From Bacilli bacterium (GTDB lineage Bacteria; Bacillota_I; Bacilli_A; RF39; UBA660): a stretch of 21,666 bases of DNA. The translations under genes and the position numbers were made by a program. Below the pieces are notes generated by a model that was given only the letters and a program-made list of their open reading frames with translations, did not search any database and was not told where the DNA came from. The stretch lies in assembly GCA_900772095.1 (NCBI GenBank), contig CAAGQJ010000009.1, positions 1 through 21,666 of the forward strand. The letters run 5' to 3'. Shown here piece after piece: positions 4,066 to 13,398 of this stretch. The stretch's first letter is position 1. Every line of letters starts with the position of its first letter.

Positions 4066-6822
4066 TTATCTCATTTTGTCTTCTCGTCTGCTTTGCACCT
4101 CCACTATACTGCCAGCAAAGGAATCAGCAGCCTTGAAGTTCTGCAGCGTATACTTGAAAGTAAAGTACTTCCAAGGCTTACCGCCGACGCTTGGCAGCTT
4201 GCACCAGTGCTTGCAGTCGTTGCTTCCGTATATCTCCAGCCCAATCGTACCTTCGTCCGAATCAAACAGATGCTTCACCGCTCTCAGCGATTTCAACGTC
4301 ATGCTGCCGCCCAGCTTCAAAGGTCTGGTAGTAAATGAGCCGCTATAGCTTTCCGTATCTTCGTTGATGTCTGGCTTTGCCGTGAGCGAATAGACGTTTC
4401 CGTTAGTATCTTGTATCAGATTATCAGGATAATCATTCACTACCGCCTGTGCCTCTATGCCGCTATTCACCATCGAGAAGGTCTTGTCTACCATATTATA
4501 TATGTATTGGTATGATTTCCCCTTGCTGAATATTCTCAATATGGAGTCTCTGTAATCGTAGGCGATAAAGCAGTCTTTCAGAAAATCCAGGAACTTGCCT
4601 TCCCCGAAGGTTGCAAAGTTCCTCGGCACTCTTCCCCTCATCTGTTCGCTCATGCAGGCTACGCTTCCACCGCTTGCCGCCATCAGTCCCTTCTTTGCTG
4701 CAAAGAACACAAGTCTGTCTGTTGGCACCAGTGGTGAATCCTCGTTACACACCTCTCTAGATATTGGATAGGCTCTACTATAGAGTCCTTCTGAGTTAAC
4801 CGACAAGCCGTAGATACCTTCGTCCGTAAATACCATCAATGGATATTGACCGAACTGACCTTGGCTTACCGCCTCGGTGTTGGCAATAATTCCAAGTATC
4901 TTTCCGGTTCCTACCGTATTGTCTCCCGATGCCTCAAATACAAATGGATTGTTGACTACAGAAGTGAAAATCTGAGAGTTCAAATTTTCTTTATCATTTA
5001 CGCTTGTTACAATCTTTAGCAATTCGCTTTCACTGATTTCTGTAAACTTCTTTGGCTTATTTGGTGGAAGTACAGGAAACGTATAAGCACCATTTAATCT
5101 AGGATGTGCCTTTAGATTAATTCTGATATATTTCCCTGCAGAGTAAAAAATAACCTCCGTAGCATTCGGGTCTGGATAAAACAGCCATCCTTGCAGAAAA
5201 TCTTCATCGGCAGTAACACTTCTTTCAATCCATGTATCACATTTATCTGAAACGATGTGCGTATACATCAAAAATGCGTCATCCTCAAACCTGTCTTTTC
5301 CTACAAATTTGGCGAAACCTGCAAAAGGAGTTCGTTTTGTTCCAATAAGATTCAGTCTGCCATTGTAATTGTAAATGGATTCGGCACTCAAAGAAGCCCA
5401 TCCGTAGTAATCATCCACATTCAGTTGTTCCTGCTCCAGAAGGTTCTCCAAAGTCCCATCACTAATAAATGCCGGTTCTCCACCCTTGCCGGTAACGGTG
5501 TAATGATAATTACTACCACCAATATGACTGCCACTTATTGGAACTGTGAATAATTTGTAAAAAACTGTTTTTGAGAGTAATTCGGATATAATCTGATCAT
5601 CACTCTTGTATTTCGGCAGAAGCTCGTCATGTACCGCTCTGGTATATGATGGTTCTTTAGTTGTATCTGTGCTTGTCGAGCCATCCACGTCGTAATTCAA
5701 TAGCTTTTCTTCGTAAGTTTTATAGCCGAAATTAGCATAAGCATATTTCTTATGCAAGCCATTAGGACTTTCAAAATGCCAACCTTTATCTATATAGAAT
5801 GGCACTACTTGATCTGACGCAAAAACAACTATCTCTTTGATGATGTCGCTCCAGTCGCTGGATATTGATTCAAACCTGAATAGCAATTCTCTATATTCTA
5901 TAAAGTAAAACATACTTCCTGCGCCCTCCATCTGATGTAAATCCATATAGGTGTTGTGTGTACTATCAAAAACAGCAGAACTGAACATACAGTTTTTATT
6001 TACTGTTGGATAGCATACTATAGGCGTAGTTATTCTGCAGTATGAACCATCAAACATGCGGAAAGCGCATCTTAGAAAGAATGGGAAAGCAAACATATTC
6101 TTGCTCTTTGCCCAGCTTATTGCTTGCGCTACATGCCCTTGAATAGTTTCTTGAAACTCATTCTCATATTTTGAATCTGATGATACCTTAATGCTAAACA
6201 TTATATATGATTTGGTTTCGCTGCCATCGGGTTTTACGCCGCCTGCCTGAATAAACGTATGGTTTAATGGGCTAAAATAGCTTTCTCCTTGTTTTGTCTC
6301 GATAGCATTCTCGGCATTACATAATGTTCTTCCGCTTTCCTCCTGGGTATAGTTGCCCGTCGGTCGCTCAAAAGTAAAATCGTAATCTAAACGAGGCAAA
6401 TCTTTACCCAGATCCTTGTATTTGTTTCCTTTGAAAAGCAAATAGTGAAGACCTTCGCTGGTGGCGCAAACCAAAGTGTTACCAATACTTTTTACATCAT
6501 AAACGGTTCCTACATTGAAACTTTTCGTTACTCCATCGGGTGGGCTTACGATATTTCCACTATCATCTTTGGTATACCAGTATATATTTTCTGCACCATC
6601 ATAAGCAATGATATTCTCATAGTCTGCCATCTTGTGAACGTACATTATCTTATAAGGAACGTTGCCAATACTCACCCCTTTCTGTACCGCCTTCATTTCT
6701 CCATCCTTAAAGATAAATCCGTCACTCTCCAGCAGTTCAGAATCATCTGAAAGCAAGTCACTAGGCACATTCGTCATGCCCTTGCTAAAGCTCAAAGTTT
6801 GTCTTTCTAAGTTTCTTTCCAT
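4066..6822 (-). CDS. Tail nozzle / tail tubular protein (T7 gp12-like), probable
   Basis: This is a 918-residue protein with no signal peptide. The start (LERQTLSFSKGMTNVPSD) followed by DGEMKAVQKG resembles the opening of podoviral nozzle and tail-stabilising proteins: a statement of values per site, then repeated beta-strand blades such as YKIMYVHKMADYENIIAYDG and NTLVCATSEGLHYLLFKG. The middle is beta-rich with repeated aromatic turns, consistent with a beta-propeller platform. The C-terminal part (about 830-918: TTRPLKLGGSMTLKSLRAVKH, then LEIYGSNDCKHWCKLPS) looks like a beta-sandwich that ends in a conserved VEVQSRREDKMR tail. It is the last gene of the portal-terminase operon, 24 nt after the large terminase. 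The role as the distal tube of a short tail is inferred from size, composition and context. Confidence 0.7.
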   Translation of the reverse strand: MERNLERQTLSFSKGMTNVPSDLLSDDSELLESDGFIFKDGEMKAVQKGVSIGNVPYKIMYVHKMADYENIIAYDGAENIYWYTKDDSGNIVSPPDGVTKSFNVGTVYDVKSIGNTLVCATSEGLHYLLFKGNKYKDLGKDLPRLDYDFTFERPTGNYTQEESGRTLCNAENAIETKQGESYFSPLNHTFIQAGGVKPDGSETKSYIMFSIKVSSDSKYENEFQETIQGHVAQAISWAKSKNMFAFPFFLRCAFRMFDGSYCRITTPIVCYPTVNKNCMFSSAVFDSTHNTYMDLHQMEGAGSMFYFIEYRELLFRFESISSDWSDIIKEIVVFASDQVVPFYIDKGWHFESPNGLHKKYAYANFGYKTYEEKLLNYDVDGSTSTDTTKEPSYTRAVHDELLPKYKSDDQIISELLSKTVFYKLFTVPISGSHIGGSNYHYTVTGKGGEPAFISDGTLENLLEQEQLNVDDYYGWASLSAESIYNYNGRLNLIGTKRTPFAGFAKFVGKDRFEDDAFLMYTHIVSDKCDTWIERSVTADEDFLQGWLFYPDPNATEVIFYSAGKYIRINLKAHPRLNGAYTFPVLPPNKPKKFTEISESELLKIVTSVNDKENLNSQIFTSVVNNPFVFEASGDNTVGTGKILGIIANTEAVSQGQFGQYPLMVFTDEGIYGLSVNSEGLYSRAYPISREVCNEDSPLVPTDRLVFFAAKKGLMAASGGSVACMSEQMRGRVPRNFATFGEGKFLDFLKDCFIAYDYRDSILRIFSKGKSYQYIYNMVDKTFSMVNSGIEAQAVVNDYPDNLIQDTNGNVYSLTAKPDINEDTESYSGSFTTRPLKLGGSMTLKSLRAVKHLFDSDEGTIGLEIYGSNDCKHWCKLPSVGGKPWKYFTFKYTLQNFKAADSFAGSIVEVQSRREDKMR

Positions 6823-6846
6823 AATAATTCAACATTTAACATTGAC

Positions 6847-8964
6847 TTAAATTTTCGCCGCCGTATGAACACCATCACCACCACGGCTTCTTCTTTCCGC
6901 TTTCTTCCAGCTAGGTTTCTCCATGTCCGTAAGACTCACAAAGAGACCGATGCCGGTACTCATTACCACATCATCATGGTTTCCGTTACCCACGATGTTA
7001 CCCAAGCTGCCATCATCATGTCGCTCATAGATGCGCAGCTCATGATACATTTCCTTGTCTGGCTCCTCATACAGGTTATCATCAATAAACTCTTCCAAGT
7101 TATCAATCACCTGCTGCTTCGTCAGCTTGTTGGTTTGGAAACCATACTTCGCCAGTACGTTGTCTTCCACATTCTCCGAACTGCTCGTTCTCTGATACAG
7201 ATTATCGTAGTAGTCGGCAATCTCTTGCAGAATAGTCAGAAAGTGATCACCCTCCGTGTTATTGTTCTTCTCTCGGTCGGCAGTATTACTCTCTATCACC
7301 AGCAGCGCATCATCATAATAATGGGCTAGGGCAGCAGCCATCCATGCTAGCTTATCATGTCTTACATGTCCTCTGTATCTCGCTACCACCTTTGGCTTGC
7401 CCTTCACCGTAGGAATCATACCGAATCGGTCTATCACGGTCATAACAGTATAGTCCGAAGTCGTACTCTTACCGCCAATATCCACGCTTACCAAATATCT
7501 GTTTTCCACTTGCAGACAGTTTGGCACAGCCCAAATCTTCAAGTCTCCCTCGCCATCGTCTCTCAGCTTCACCTTCGAGTTCGGAATGGTGTTATCATCC
7601 TTCACGCTGATGTTCACAACGATGTCGGCAGTAAACTTAGGGTCTTGCTTATACATAGCCTGCATGTCATCTATAGAATAAGGATTGAATACCAGTCTAC
7701 CAGAGTTTCTGAACGCATCTTCCTCATCAATAGGAGCCTCGGTAGCACATGCCGCATGGGTGGTAAACTTGTTTCTGTAGTTTCTGTACCATTCTATCGC
7801 CTCAAAGCAAGCACCCTTCTGCCACATTCGCCAGAAGAACTTTCCTGTCTCACGATAGCCCTTCGGACAGGTGCTTCGGTCTCTGTTCTGCAAAAGCCAC
7901 TTGGCAAATGCTCTTCTGTTCTCTACAGGAGTCATATCCTTTTCGATGAAGAAACAAGGAATAAAGAGGAACGAATAAGCATCATTATTCTTTGGGTCCA
8001 TGGCCAACTGGCACTTGTCGTAGAAGAAACCAGAGTTACCTCTACCGGTACTCTCGAATATCTCCACGTTGTCTTCCAATGGGTCGATACCGCCGGATAT
8101 AGAAGAAATCACACCCTCAGGATCATGCTCTGGTGTCTTCTTCCAATAGGCTACCTCCGAATAGTGGGCACAGTGGAAGTTGCTACCACGCACCGAATCG
8201 AAGTTCTCGAAGGAGGCAACCGTCAGCGTACTTCGTCTGATTGCCTTCACACCATCCGTTACCTGAAAATCGTCAGGAGAATTTTCGTATGGCGAGAACT
8301 GGAGTTTTGCGCCCTGATGCCCCACGGTCCACCCCGGCTGCCGCTCCAAAGCTTTTCGGTACATCGCCTTAATCTTCTTGGCGGTATTCTTCTGTTGGGC
8401 AAGCACAATGGCATTCCAACCATCGCGCCTGTAGTCCTGAATCCATTTGATGTAAAGCTGTGATAGGGTAGAGCCGCCCCACTGACGTGCCTTCAGAATA
8501 ACCACGAACACCGGTTTGTGGGCATTCCGCAGGTCTTCCATAATCTTCAGTAGCTTTCTTTGAGGATAGTTCAGCTTGAAAGGAATCATCTTACCGGTCT
8601 TCTTATCCTCAATCTTGTCGGTCACGTATAGGGCAAACTCGGGGTCTTCCATGAACCTCACTCTACAGATGGCGAAGGTGAGCATTTGGAAATGCTGGGC
8701 ATCATCCTTCTGGTGCAGCACATAGTTAATGTAGTCTTTCAGACTGCCCATCTTCCTCAGACCTCTGAACAGAACAGATTTGGCTGTCTTCTTCGGGACC
8801 CACATCTTGGGAATGAAGAAATCGGACAGTTCTATCAGCACACGATGCTCAAAGTTATAGCAACCTTCGCCCGTCATTGGGTCGTAGGTGCCATAAATCT
8901 CATCGTATCGCTTCTGATTTTCCGCTACGAGATTATCTATTTCCTGTTCAGTTACTAGAGCCAT
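6847..8964 (-). CDS. terL: Large terminase subunit (packaging ATPase/nuclease)
   Basis: This is a 705-residue DNA-packaging motor protein. The ATPase half shows a Walker A-like loop KARQWGGST (158-166), an adenine-binding-type FKLNYPQRKLL before it (129-139), a Walker B with the catalytic glutamate in HCAHYSEVAYW (264-274, Glu270), and the coupling motif FESTGRGN (303-310). The nuclease half has the three acidic positions of an RNase H fold: LVSVDIGG (Asp495), LLVIESN (Glu558) and NGNHDDVVMS (Asp664/665). It would dock on the portal encoded by the same operon and cut and translocate DNA into the prohead. Its start overlaps the small-terminase stop by 17 nt. All key residues are present and the length is normal for Bacteroidota podoviruses. 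This is the most secure call in the window. Confidence 0.96.
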   Translation of the reverse strand: MALVTEQEIDNLVAENQKRYDEIYGTYDPMTGEGCYNFEHRVLIELSDFFIPKMWVPKKTAKSVLFRGLRKMGSLKDYINYVLHQKDDAQHFQMLTFAICRVRFMEDPEFALYVTDKIEDKKTGKMIPFKLNYPQRKLLKIMEDLRNAHKPVFVVILKARQWGGSTLSQLYIKWIQDYRRDGWNAIVLAQQKNTAKKIKAMYRKALERQPGWTVGHQGAKLQFSPYENSPDDFQVTDGVKAIRRSTLTVASFENFDSVRGSNFHCAHYSEVAYWKKTPEHDPEGVISSISGGIDPLEDNVEIFESTGRGNSGFFYDKCQLAMDPKNNDAYSFLFIPCFFIEKDMTPVENRRAFAKWLLQNRDRSTCPKGYRETGKFFWRMWQKGACFEAIEWYRNYRNKFTTHAACATEAPIDEEDAFRNSGRLVFNPYSIDDMQAMYKQDPKFTADIVVNISVKDDNTIPNSKVKLRDDGEGDLKIWAVPNCLQVENRYLVSVDIGGKSTTSDYTVMTVIDRFGMIPTVKGKPKVVARYRGHVRHDKLAWMAAALAHYYDDALLVIESNTADREKNNNTEGDHFLTILQEIADYYDNLYQRTSSSENVEDNVLAKYGFQTNKLTKQQVIDNLEEFIDDNLYEEPDKEMYHELRIYERHDDGSLGNIVGNGNHDDVVMSTGIGLFVSLTDMEKPSWKKAERRSRGGDGVHTAAKI

Positions 8965-9361
8965 CCGTTAAATCGTTTAGTTCTTCAAAATCTGCATCCT
9001 GTATCTCGGGTGCTTTGCTTATGTCCAATACGTCTGCCTCGTCTTCGTCCTCTACGGTAGTCATACCGAGTGCCATAAGCTGCTTGAAGTCTGCATCTAT
9101 TCCGTGTGTAACGCTTACTTCTGTCTGCTTTGGTATCATGTGCTTGGTAAGGTCTTTGTAGATGGTGACGTATGTCTTAGGATCATACTCTGCCAGTTGA
9201 TTCATACAATCCTCAAACTGCTCTTGGCTTCTTGCCAGCCAGTCACGTATATATTCCTTTTGGGCACTCTTTCTTGCAGGGAGAAGTTTCTTTACCTTCT
9301 CCTTCTTCTCTTTCTGTATCTCCCTTACAGACTTAAATCCATCCATTTCAAAATCTTCCAT
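8948..9361 (-). CDS. terS: Probable small terminase subunit
   Basis: This is a 137-residue, charged and helical protein directly upstream of, and overlapping by 17 nt, the large terminase. The N-terminus is strongly basic (EIQKEKKEKVKKLLPARKSA) and could bind DNA. The middle YDPKTYVTIYKDLTKHMIPK resembles the oligomerisation helix pair and the beta-prone PKQ strand seen at the end of many small terminases. The C-terminus is acidic (EDEDEADVLD... DFEELNDL) and would suit docking onto the large subunit. No helix-turn-helix is obvious. The call relies on position, size and this pattern; a connector or packaging accessory protein is the alternative. Confidence 0.66.
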   Translation of the reverse strand: MEDFEMDGFKSVREIQKEKKEKVKKLLPARKSAQKEYIRDWLARSQEQFEDCMNQLAEYDPKTYVTIYKDLTKHMIPKQTEVSVTHGIDADFKQLMALGMTTVEDEDEADVLDISKAPEIQDADFEELNDLTDGSSN

Positions 9362-9376
9362 ACGCTCGCTTTTTTA

Positions 9377-9985
9377 TTATCCGAAGGGTTTCAGAGTATG
9401 AATCATGCTGCCCGGCTTGGTTGAGTTGGCGCAGTCTATGATGTCTATCTCCAGTTCGTCCAGTTGGTTCATCTGGTCTATCGTCAGAGGGTCCTTGCTC
9501 GTCAATGTGCGCATAAAGTATTCGTATAGCGCACCTGTCACGATATAGTCGTGTATCAGCTTGACGAGTGCATCATATTTGGTATCATCCCAGTAGTCTG
9601 GAAATTTCAGCCATATCTCCTTCTCATCCCATTCTCTCAGGGCATTATCCCTAACCCTTCCTTCTGGTTTCATTACATAGGCAGACAGATTCGCTTCCAC
9701 CTTATTAATATACTTGTCAAACCAACGGTAAAAGAGCGGACGTTCCTGATCGTTCTCGCTTGTCGGAATGTCTTCACCTTGCGCATCCTTCATGTTCCGT
9801 CTTGCTCGTCCTACCATGTTGGTATTTGCATCTATATCATACCAGAGTTGTGTGGCATAGATAAAGATGTGTTTATCCCAATAGCCGTGCCCTGCTCTTC
9901 GTGGCTTCGGCAAGAAAGGATTTGGCTCGGGCTTCCATCCTCTCTCTCGGATAAAATGTGTTGGGTGCAATTTGTTAAACTCCAT
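9377..9985 (-). CDS. Hypothetical virion/packaging-operon protein
   Basis: This is a 202-residue soluble protein, rich in Trp, Tyr and charged residues, with no signal peptide. It opens with a basic proline-rich segment (NPFLPKPRRAGHGYWDKH), continues through helical stretches (YRWFDKYINKVEANLSAYVM; ALREWDEKEIWLKFPDYWD) and ends ...MIHTLKPFG. I do not recognise a domain. It lies 1 nt after the Ig-like protein and 15 nt before the small terminase, inside the packaging/connector operon. Possible roles are a head-completion protein or an alternative DNA-recognition packaging subunit. If the neighbouring 137-residue protein is not the small terminase, this is the next candidate. Confidence 0.6.
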   Translation of the reverse strand: MEFNKLHPTHFIRERGWKPEPNPFLPKPRRAGHGYWDKHIFIYATQLWYDIDANTNMVGRARRNMKDAQGEDIPTSENDQERPLFYRWFDKYINKVEANLSAYVMKPEGRVRDNALREWDEKEIWLKFPDYWDDTKYDALVKLIHDYIVTGALYEYFMRTLTSKDPLTIDQMNQLDELEIDIIDCANSTKPGSMIHTLKPFG

Positions 9986-9986
9986 C

Positions 9987-10778
9987 TTATACCTCCTTTG
10001 CTACGGTTGCTTCTACTTCTACTTCCAGTTTGTCGCTGTGTCTGGAGAACAGAGTGATGATTGCTACACCTGTATTGATAGGTTTCAGCCAGAAAGCATG
10101 TGGCTCCTTGCTTCTGTGTACTTCCAATATACTAGGGTCGCTGCTTCTTGCCTCAATATCATCAATGGTTCCATCGTCAATAGAGTAGGATAGGGTAACT
10201 TCCATATCGTCAATACGTATGGTTACTGCTCCGTCCTCTTCGCTTCCGTCCACCTTGGCGGTGAGATGTTGGGTGTATGGAACAGTAGGAACTGCCGGAC
10301 CACTCAGAACGAAACATCTTCTGATACTCTGCTCGTCTAGTGCAAGTGTAGCCTGATATGGCTCTGCCTGTTTCAGATTGGTAGTCTTTAACCACCACTG
10401 ATAAATCATGTAGTCTTCCACATACTTTGCCACCAGTCGTGCCAGGGTATCGGTCAGCGTTCCGTTGCATCTTCGTGAGGCATTCAGAACGAACTCTACA
10501 ATATCATCATCCTTGTCGTTATAGTAGATGATATTGTCTCCTACTGTTTGAGCAGTAGGAACGATATATTCTGCAAGAATGGTCTTTGTCATTTCTAAGG
10601 CAGTCTGAAAGTCGTGCGTTAGCGTCCTTTCATGTACCTCATCGTCACCTGCTGCCTCTTGAAAACCAGTCTTGATGTTTCTTTCGTCAGTAGAACTGTC
10701 TATCTTTGCTTTCAGGTAGGTTGTCGACTTTACGGCCTCAATCACTACCGATTTGATAATTTGAAATTTTATGATCAT
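9987..10778 (-). CDS. Hypothetical connector/structural protein with C-terminal Ig-like (BIG-type) domain
   Basis: This is a 263-residue protein in two parts. Residues about 20-170 are helical and hydrophilic, including TALEMTKTILAEYIVPTAQT, an acidic NDKDDDIVEF segment and VAKYVEDYMIYQWWLKTTN. Residues about 190-260 read as a bacterial Ig-like (BIG_2-type) sandwich: strands around AVTIRIDDMEVTLSYSI, the signature ARSSDPSILEV, then INTGVAIITLFSRHS and LEVEVEATV. Such domains decorate phage virions and often bind surfaces weakly. The gene sits 3 nt after the 173-residue gene and 1 nt before the next, in the portal operon, so the product is likely a virion component near the vertex. The domain call is by pattern only. 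Confidence 0.62.
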   Translation of the reverse strand: MIIKFQIIKSVVIEAVKSTTYLKAKIDSSTDERNIKTGFQEAAGDDEVHERTLTHDFQTALEMTKTILAEYIVPTAQTVGDNIIYYNDKDDDIVEFVLNASRRCNGTLTDTLARLVAKYVEDYMIYQWWLKTTNLKQAEPYQATLALDEQSIRRCFVLSGPAVPTVPYTQHLTAKVDGSEEDGAVTIRIDDMEVTLSYSIDDGTIDDIEARSSDPSILEVHRSKEPHAFWLKPINTGVAIITLFSRHSDKLEVEVEATVAKEV

Positions 10779-10781
10779 AAC

Positions 10782-11303
10782 TTATCCTTGTTTAATGGTT
10801 TCTATCTGTGGCTCGTTCTCTATGGAACCAGTCATGTCTTTCAATGTCTTTGTTGATGTAGTAGGAGGCGTCTTGTCGAATACAAGCTGTATTGCTGCCT
10901 TCAAGTGCATATTCATTTCTTCTGAGTACACTTTAGCTTGCTCTGTACTGCTCAAAGTTAGCACCATGTAGGCTGTGTACGCCCTCACATATCCCATAAA
11001 GCAACTTTCAAAAGCATTCTTGTGGCCTTCGTTCAGTCGGGTCACATTGAAAGTTACTGATGCCGGGAGTGAAGAATCCAGATAGGTTTTTACTACTGGT
11101 GCCATTTCACCGGCAAAACTTCGAACCGCTGATTCGATGTATTGCCTTATCACCATTTTCTCTACAGATGATAGGGTCGTGTTTCCAAACAGAGAAACAC
11201 CATCCTTGTCTTTCAGTCTCTTTGCGATAACTGAAACCTGCTTCGTCACATCACTTTCGATGGACTCCATGCTGATTGTTACTAATTTTGTTTCTTCTGC
11301 CAT
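10782..11303 (-). CDS. Hypothetical protein following the portal, probable head-tail connector component
   Basis: This is a 173-residue soluble, helical protein with no signal peptide or membrane segment. The N-terminal part (SMESIESDVTKQVSVIAKRL; SSVEKMVIRQYIESAVRSF) is amphipathic and alternates with short hydrophobic runs. The C-terminus is polar and Thr/Pro-rich (KTPPTTSTKTLKDMTG). No family is recognised. The gene starts 3 nt after the portal stop and ends 3 nt before the Ig-domain protein, so all three are tightly coupled. In podoviruses the slot after the portal usually codes for adaptors, internal proteins or packaging factors, and one of these roles is likely. Confidence 0.58.
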   Translation of the reverse strand: MAEETKLVTISMESIESDVTKQVSVIAKRLKDKDGVSLFGNTTLSSVEKMVIRQYIESAVRSFAGEMAPVVKTYLDSSLPASVTFNVTRLNEGHKNAFESCFMGYVRAYTAYMVLTLSSTEQAKVYSEEMNMHLKAAIQLVFDKTPPTTSTKTLKDMTGSIENEPQIETIKQG

Positions 11304-11306
11304 ACC

Positions 11307-13340
11307 TTATGCTGCTCTGTTATATCCTAATGCACTCTGTGCCTGTGCTACCGCATTCTGGTCTGCACCCTGCACAATTCCGTTTTCTACCTGACCGCCG
11401 CCTTGCTGCTGAGCCATTGCCTGTTGCTGCTGATACATCTGTTCAAGCTGAGCCTGCTGCTCCTGTACGCTGGCAAGCAACTTGTCTGCAAATGGTGCGT
11501 TGAGGTTCTGCAGATACTGGATGATGTTGATACCGCCCATATCAAGAAGCTTGTCAAGCGTATCGTTCTGCATCGTGTTGAAGGCTGCTGTAGCTGCTGC
11601 ATTCTTGATGCTGATCTTGAAGTGAATATCTCTTGCCGAAAGGCGGTCGTACTTGTATACCGCGTTGAAGTTCCGGTCGTAAACTCTTCTTCCGTCTTCG
11701 TAATACTGTTGGATAGTCATACACTTCTTGGTTGCCAGCTTCTCCGTGAACACGTCCATGTCGGCAAGGATGGTATACAGAGACGTGGTTGCATTCTGGC
11801 TTTCCTGTGCATATCTGGCTGCCGAAGTTCCTGCCGATGGGGTCTTACCCTGCAAGGCTCCGCTCACATTGGTAACCTCCCGAATCAGATTCAGCTCTAT
11901 CTGTAAGAGTTCATTCGTACCGATGTTCACGGCATTCGATGTAATAATTTCTGGCTTCGCATTCGGTGTCTTTACAGATGGCTTGTAGAATATCCATCCG
12001 TCATACTCTACTGCCTCTTCCATAAACTGCTCTGGTGTTCTGCCGTTAAGCACATTCGTTGGAATCATCTTGAAACCCTTGAAACTGCTTCTGATGGCCA
12101 TGTCGTTCATTACAATCAGTCGGTTGATGTATCGCTGCTGGTCTATGATGTTGGCAAGGAATGGATGAATCTCTCCGTTGATATACGGATAGAGTTTCAT
12201 CGTGAAAGGATGGCTCTTATAGTCGTATGGAGTTTCGCCCTGGCAGAGGATAGTTCCGTCTGGCGCCATGTAGGTATAATACCAGTACTTATCTGCAATC
12301 TCTTCGCTAGTGATGTACGCTCTGTCTTCTTCCGCTATACCCATTTCGTCATACTGCTGCTTGCGCTTCATATTGTCGTTGCGCAGCTTCTGTATCATCG
12401 CGGTATCATCCAAGTCTATACGGAAGTAAGCACCGGTTCCTGTGGTTGCAATAGGGTCAAAGCATTGCAGTCTTGGCTTGGTTTCCGTGGTCCACACCTC
12501 AATCACTCTAGAGTAATGTCTTCCCTTGTTGCTATGGTCGAAACTGAGATTCTCCAACGCTTTCTCTTCGTTAAACTCATAGCCGTAGCTGTTATCGTCC
12601 AAAGGATAAATATCAAAGATAGCATTCAGATCTTCTTCTGTAAGCCCATATTCCTTTTTGGCAAACTTCTGATACAAGTCTTCTCGGCTCACGTCATGCA
12701 GCACCCCGATAAGACTCACGTCGTTGTGTCGTGGGTCGCTGCCGCATTCAAAAAACATGTGGTCGGGTTCCATTGCGTCCGTCCATGAATCGGGCATTTC
12801 AAGTTCCTTTGCCTCCCAACTCTCTCTGACAAACATCTGACCGCCCATAAGATAGTCCTTAATAGCGTGGTTCAGCACATCTTGCATGTACGTTGTCTGC
12901 CAGTTGCATTGCATCGTGGCACTCATCATGTCGCTCAGTTGCCGGGAGTCGCTGTCTCTTGCAAAGCATACCGGTTCCGTTCCCTGCTTGGCGTAAAGAC
13001 CGGCAATAGATTCCAGAATGCTCACCATGATGTTGTTGCTCATTGGCGTCTGGTTGCGCTTCTCCATATAGGTGCGCTCCGTCATTTCTTCCCAGTAACC
13101 ATGATGGTACACTCTGATGGTGTCGCTCCATTGGTCGCCCATACAGTAGCGCATGGTTCTCGCTCTCGTTTCTCGCACACCGCTCAGGTTATTCCAGGCG
13201 TTCCTGCATCGACTGAGTAGCTCCTCGTCTTTGCCGTGTTCTTGTCTTCGCTTGCGAGCCTTAACCGAGTCATACTTGTTATGTTGAGGCATCACTTTGC
13301 TAAGTGTCAGTATTCTTGCCTTTACCATTTTCTTATACAT
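11307..13340 (-). CDS. Portal protein
   Basis: This is a 677-residue protein of the size of podoviral portals. After a basic N-terminus (KARKRRQEHGKDEELLSRCR) comes the characteristic AWNNLSGVRETRARTMRYCMGDQWSD, here split as NNLSGVRETRARTMRY and CMGDQWSD, then the wing and stem with NQTPMSNNIMVSILESIAGL and a long helical crown. Residues about 605-650 are Gln/Ala-rich (QEQQAQLEQMYQQQQAMAQQ), typical of portal crowns or barrels. It would form the dodecameric DNA gate at one capsid vertex and dock the terminase. It is the first gene of the leftward structural operon. The promoter -7 box ends only 15 nt before the first ATG, so translation may instead begin at Met5 (13328) or Met17 (13292), which also follow basic residues. 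Confidence 0.88.
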   Translation of the reverse strand: MYKKMVKARILTLSKVMPQHNKYDSVKARKRRQEHGKDEELLSRCRNAWNNLSGVRETRARTMRYCMGDQWSDTIRVYHHGYWEEMTERTYMEKRNQTPMSNNIMVSILESIAGLYAKQGTEPVCFARDSDSRQLSDMMSATMQCNWQTTYMQDVLNHAIKDYLMGGQMFVRESWEAKELEMPDSWTDAMEPDHMFFECGSDPRHNDVSLIGVLHDVSREDLYQKFAKKEYGLTEEDLNAIFDIYPLDDNSYGYEFNEEKALENLSFDHSNKGRHYSRVIEVWTTETKPRLQCFDPIATTGTGAYFRIDLDDTAMIQKLRNDNMKRKQQYDEMGIAEEDRAYITSEEIADKYWYYTYMAPDGTILCQGETPYDYKSHPFTMKLYPYINGEIHPFLANIIDQQRYINRLIVMNDMAIRSSFKGFKMIPTNVLNGRTPEQFMEEAVEYDGWIFYKPSVKTPNAKPEIITSNAVNIGTNELLQIELNLIREVTNVSGALQGKTPSAGTSAARYAQESQNATTSLYTILADMDVFTEKLATKKCMTIQQYYEDGRRVYDRNFNAVYKYDRLSARDIHFKISIKNAAATAAFNTMQNDTLDKLLDMGGINIIQYLQNLNAPFADKLLASVQEQQAQLEQMYQQQQAMAQQQGGGQVENGIVQGADQNAVAQAQSALGYNRAA

Positions 13341-13355
13341 TATTAATTATAGGCG

Positions 13356-13398
13356 CAAAAATAGGCAAAAACATGGCTTTCTTTGCCGTGCTCCAACC
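13356..13398 (-). promoter_or_regulatory. Predicted phage-type promoter of the portal-terminase-nozzle operon
   Basis: On the minus strand GGTTGGAGCACGGCAAA (13398-13382) is followed by 18 nt and TATTTTTG (13363-13356), a perfect TAnnTTTG box. The first ATG of the portal gene is 15 nt beyond the box, so the leader would be very short. Element, spacing and box match the lysis-cassette promoter. Confidence 0.75.

Noticed and set aside
4374..4382. TTTGCCGTG in the nozzle gene
   Set aside because: Partial match only, no box at the right distance, inside a coding region.
7357..8463. Long plus-strand open frame of 368 codons opposite the large terminase gene
   Set aside because: It mirrors the terminase frame, whose ATPase and nuclease motifs are complete. 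The antisense product has no recognisable motif and no promoter; it is a codon-usage shadow.
13231..13242. TTTGCCGTGTTC inside the portal gene, resembling the promoter element
   Set aside because: Only 12 bases agree, no -7 box lies 18 nt away on the proper strand, and the bases are the codons for His-Gly-Lys in a basic region. Taken as chance.
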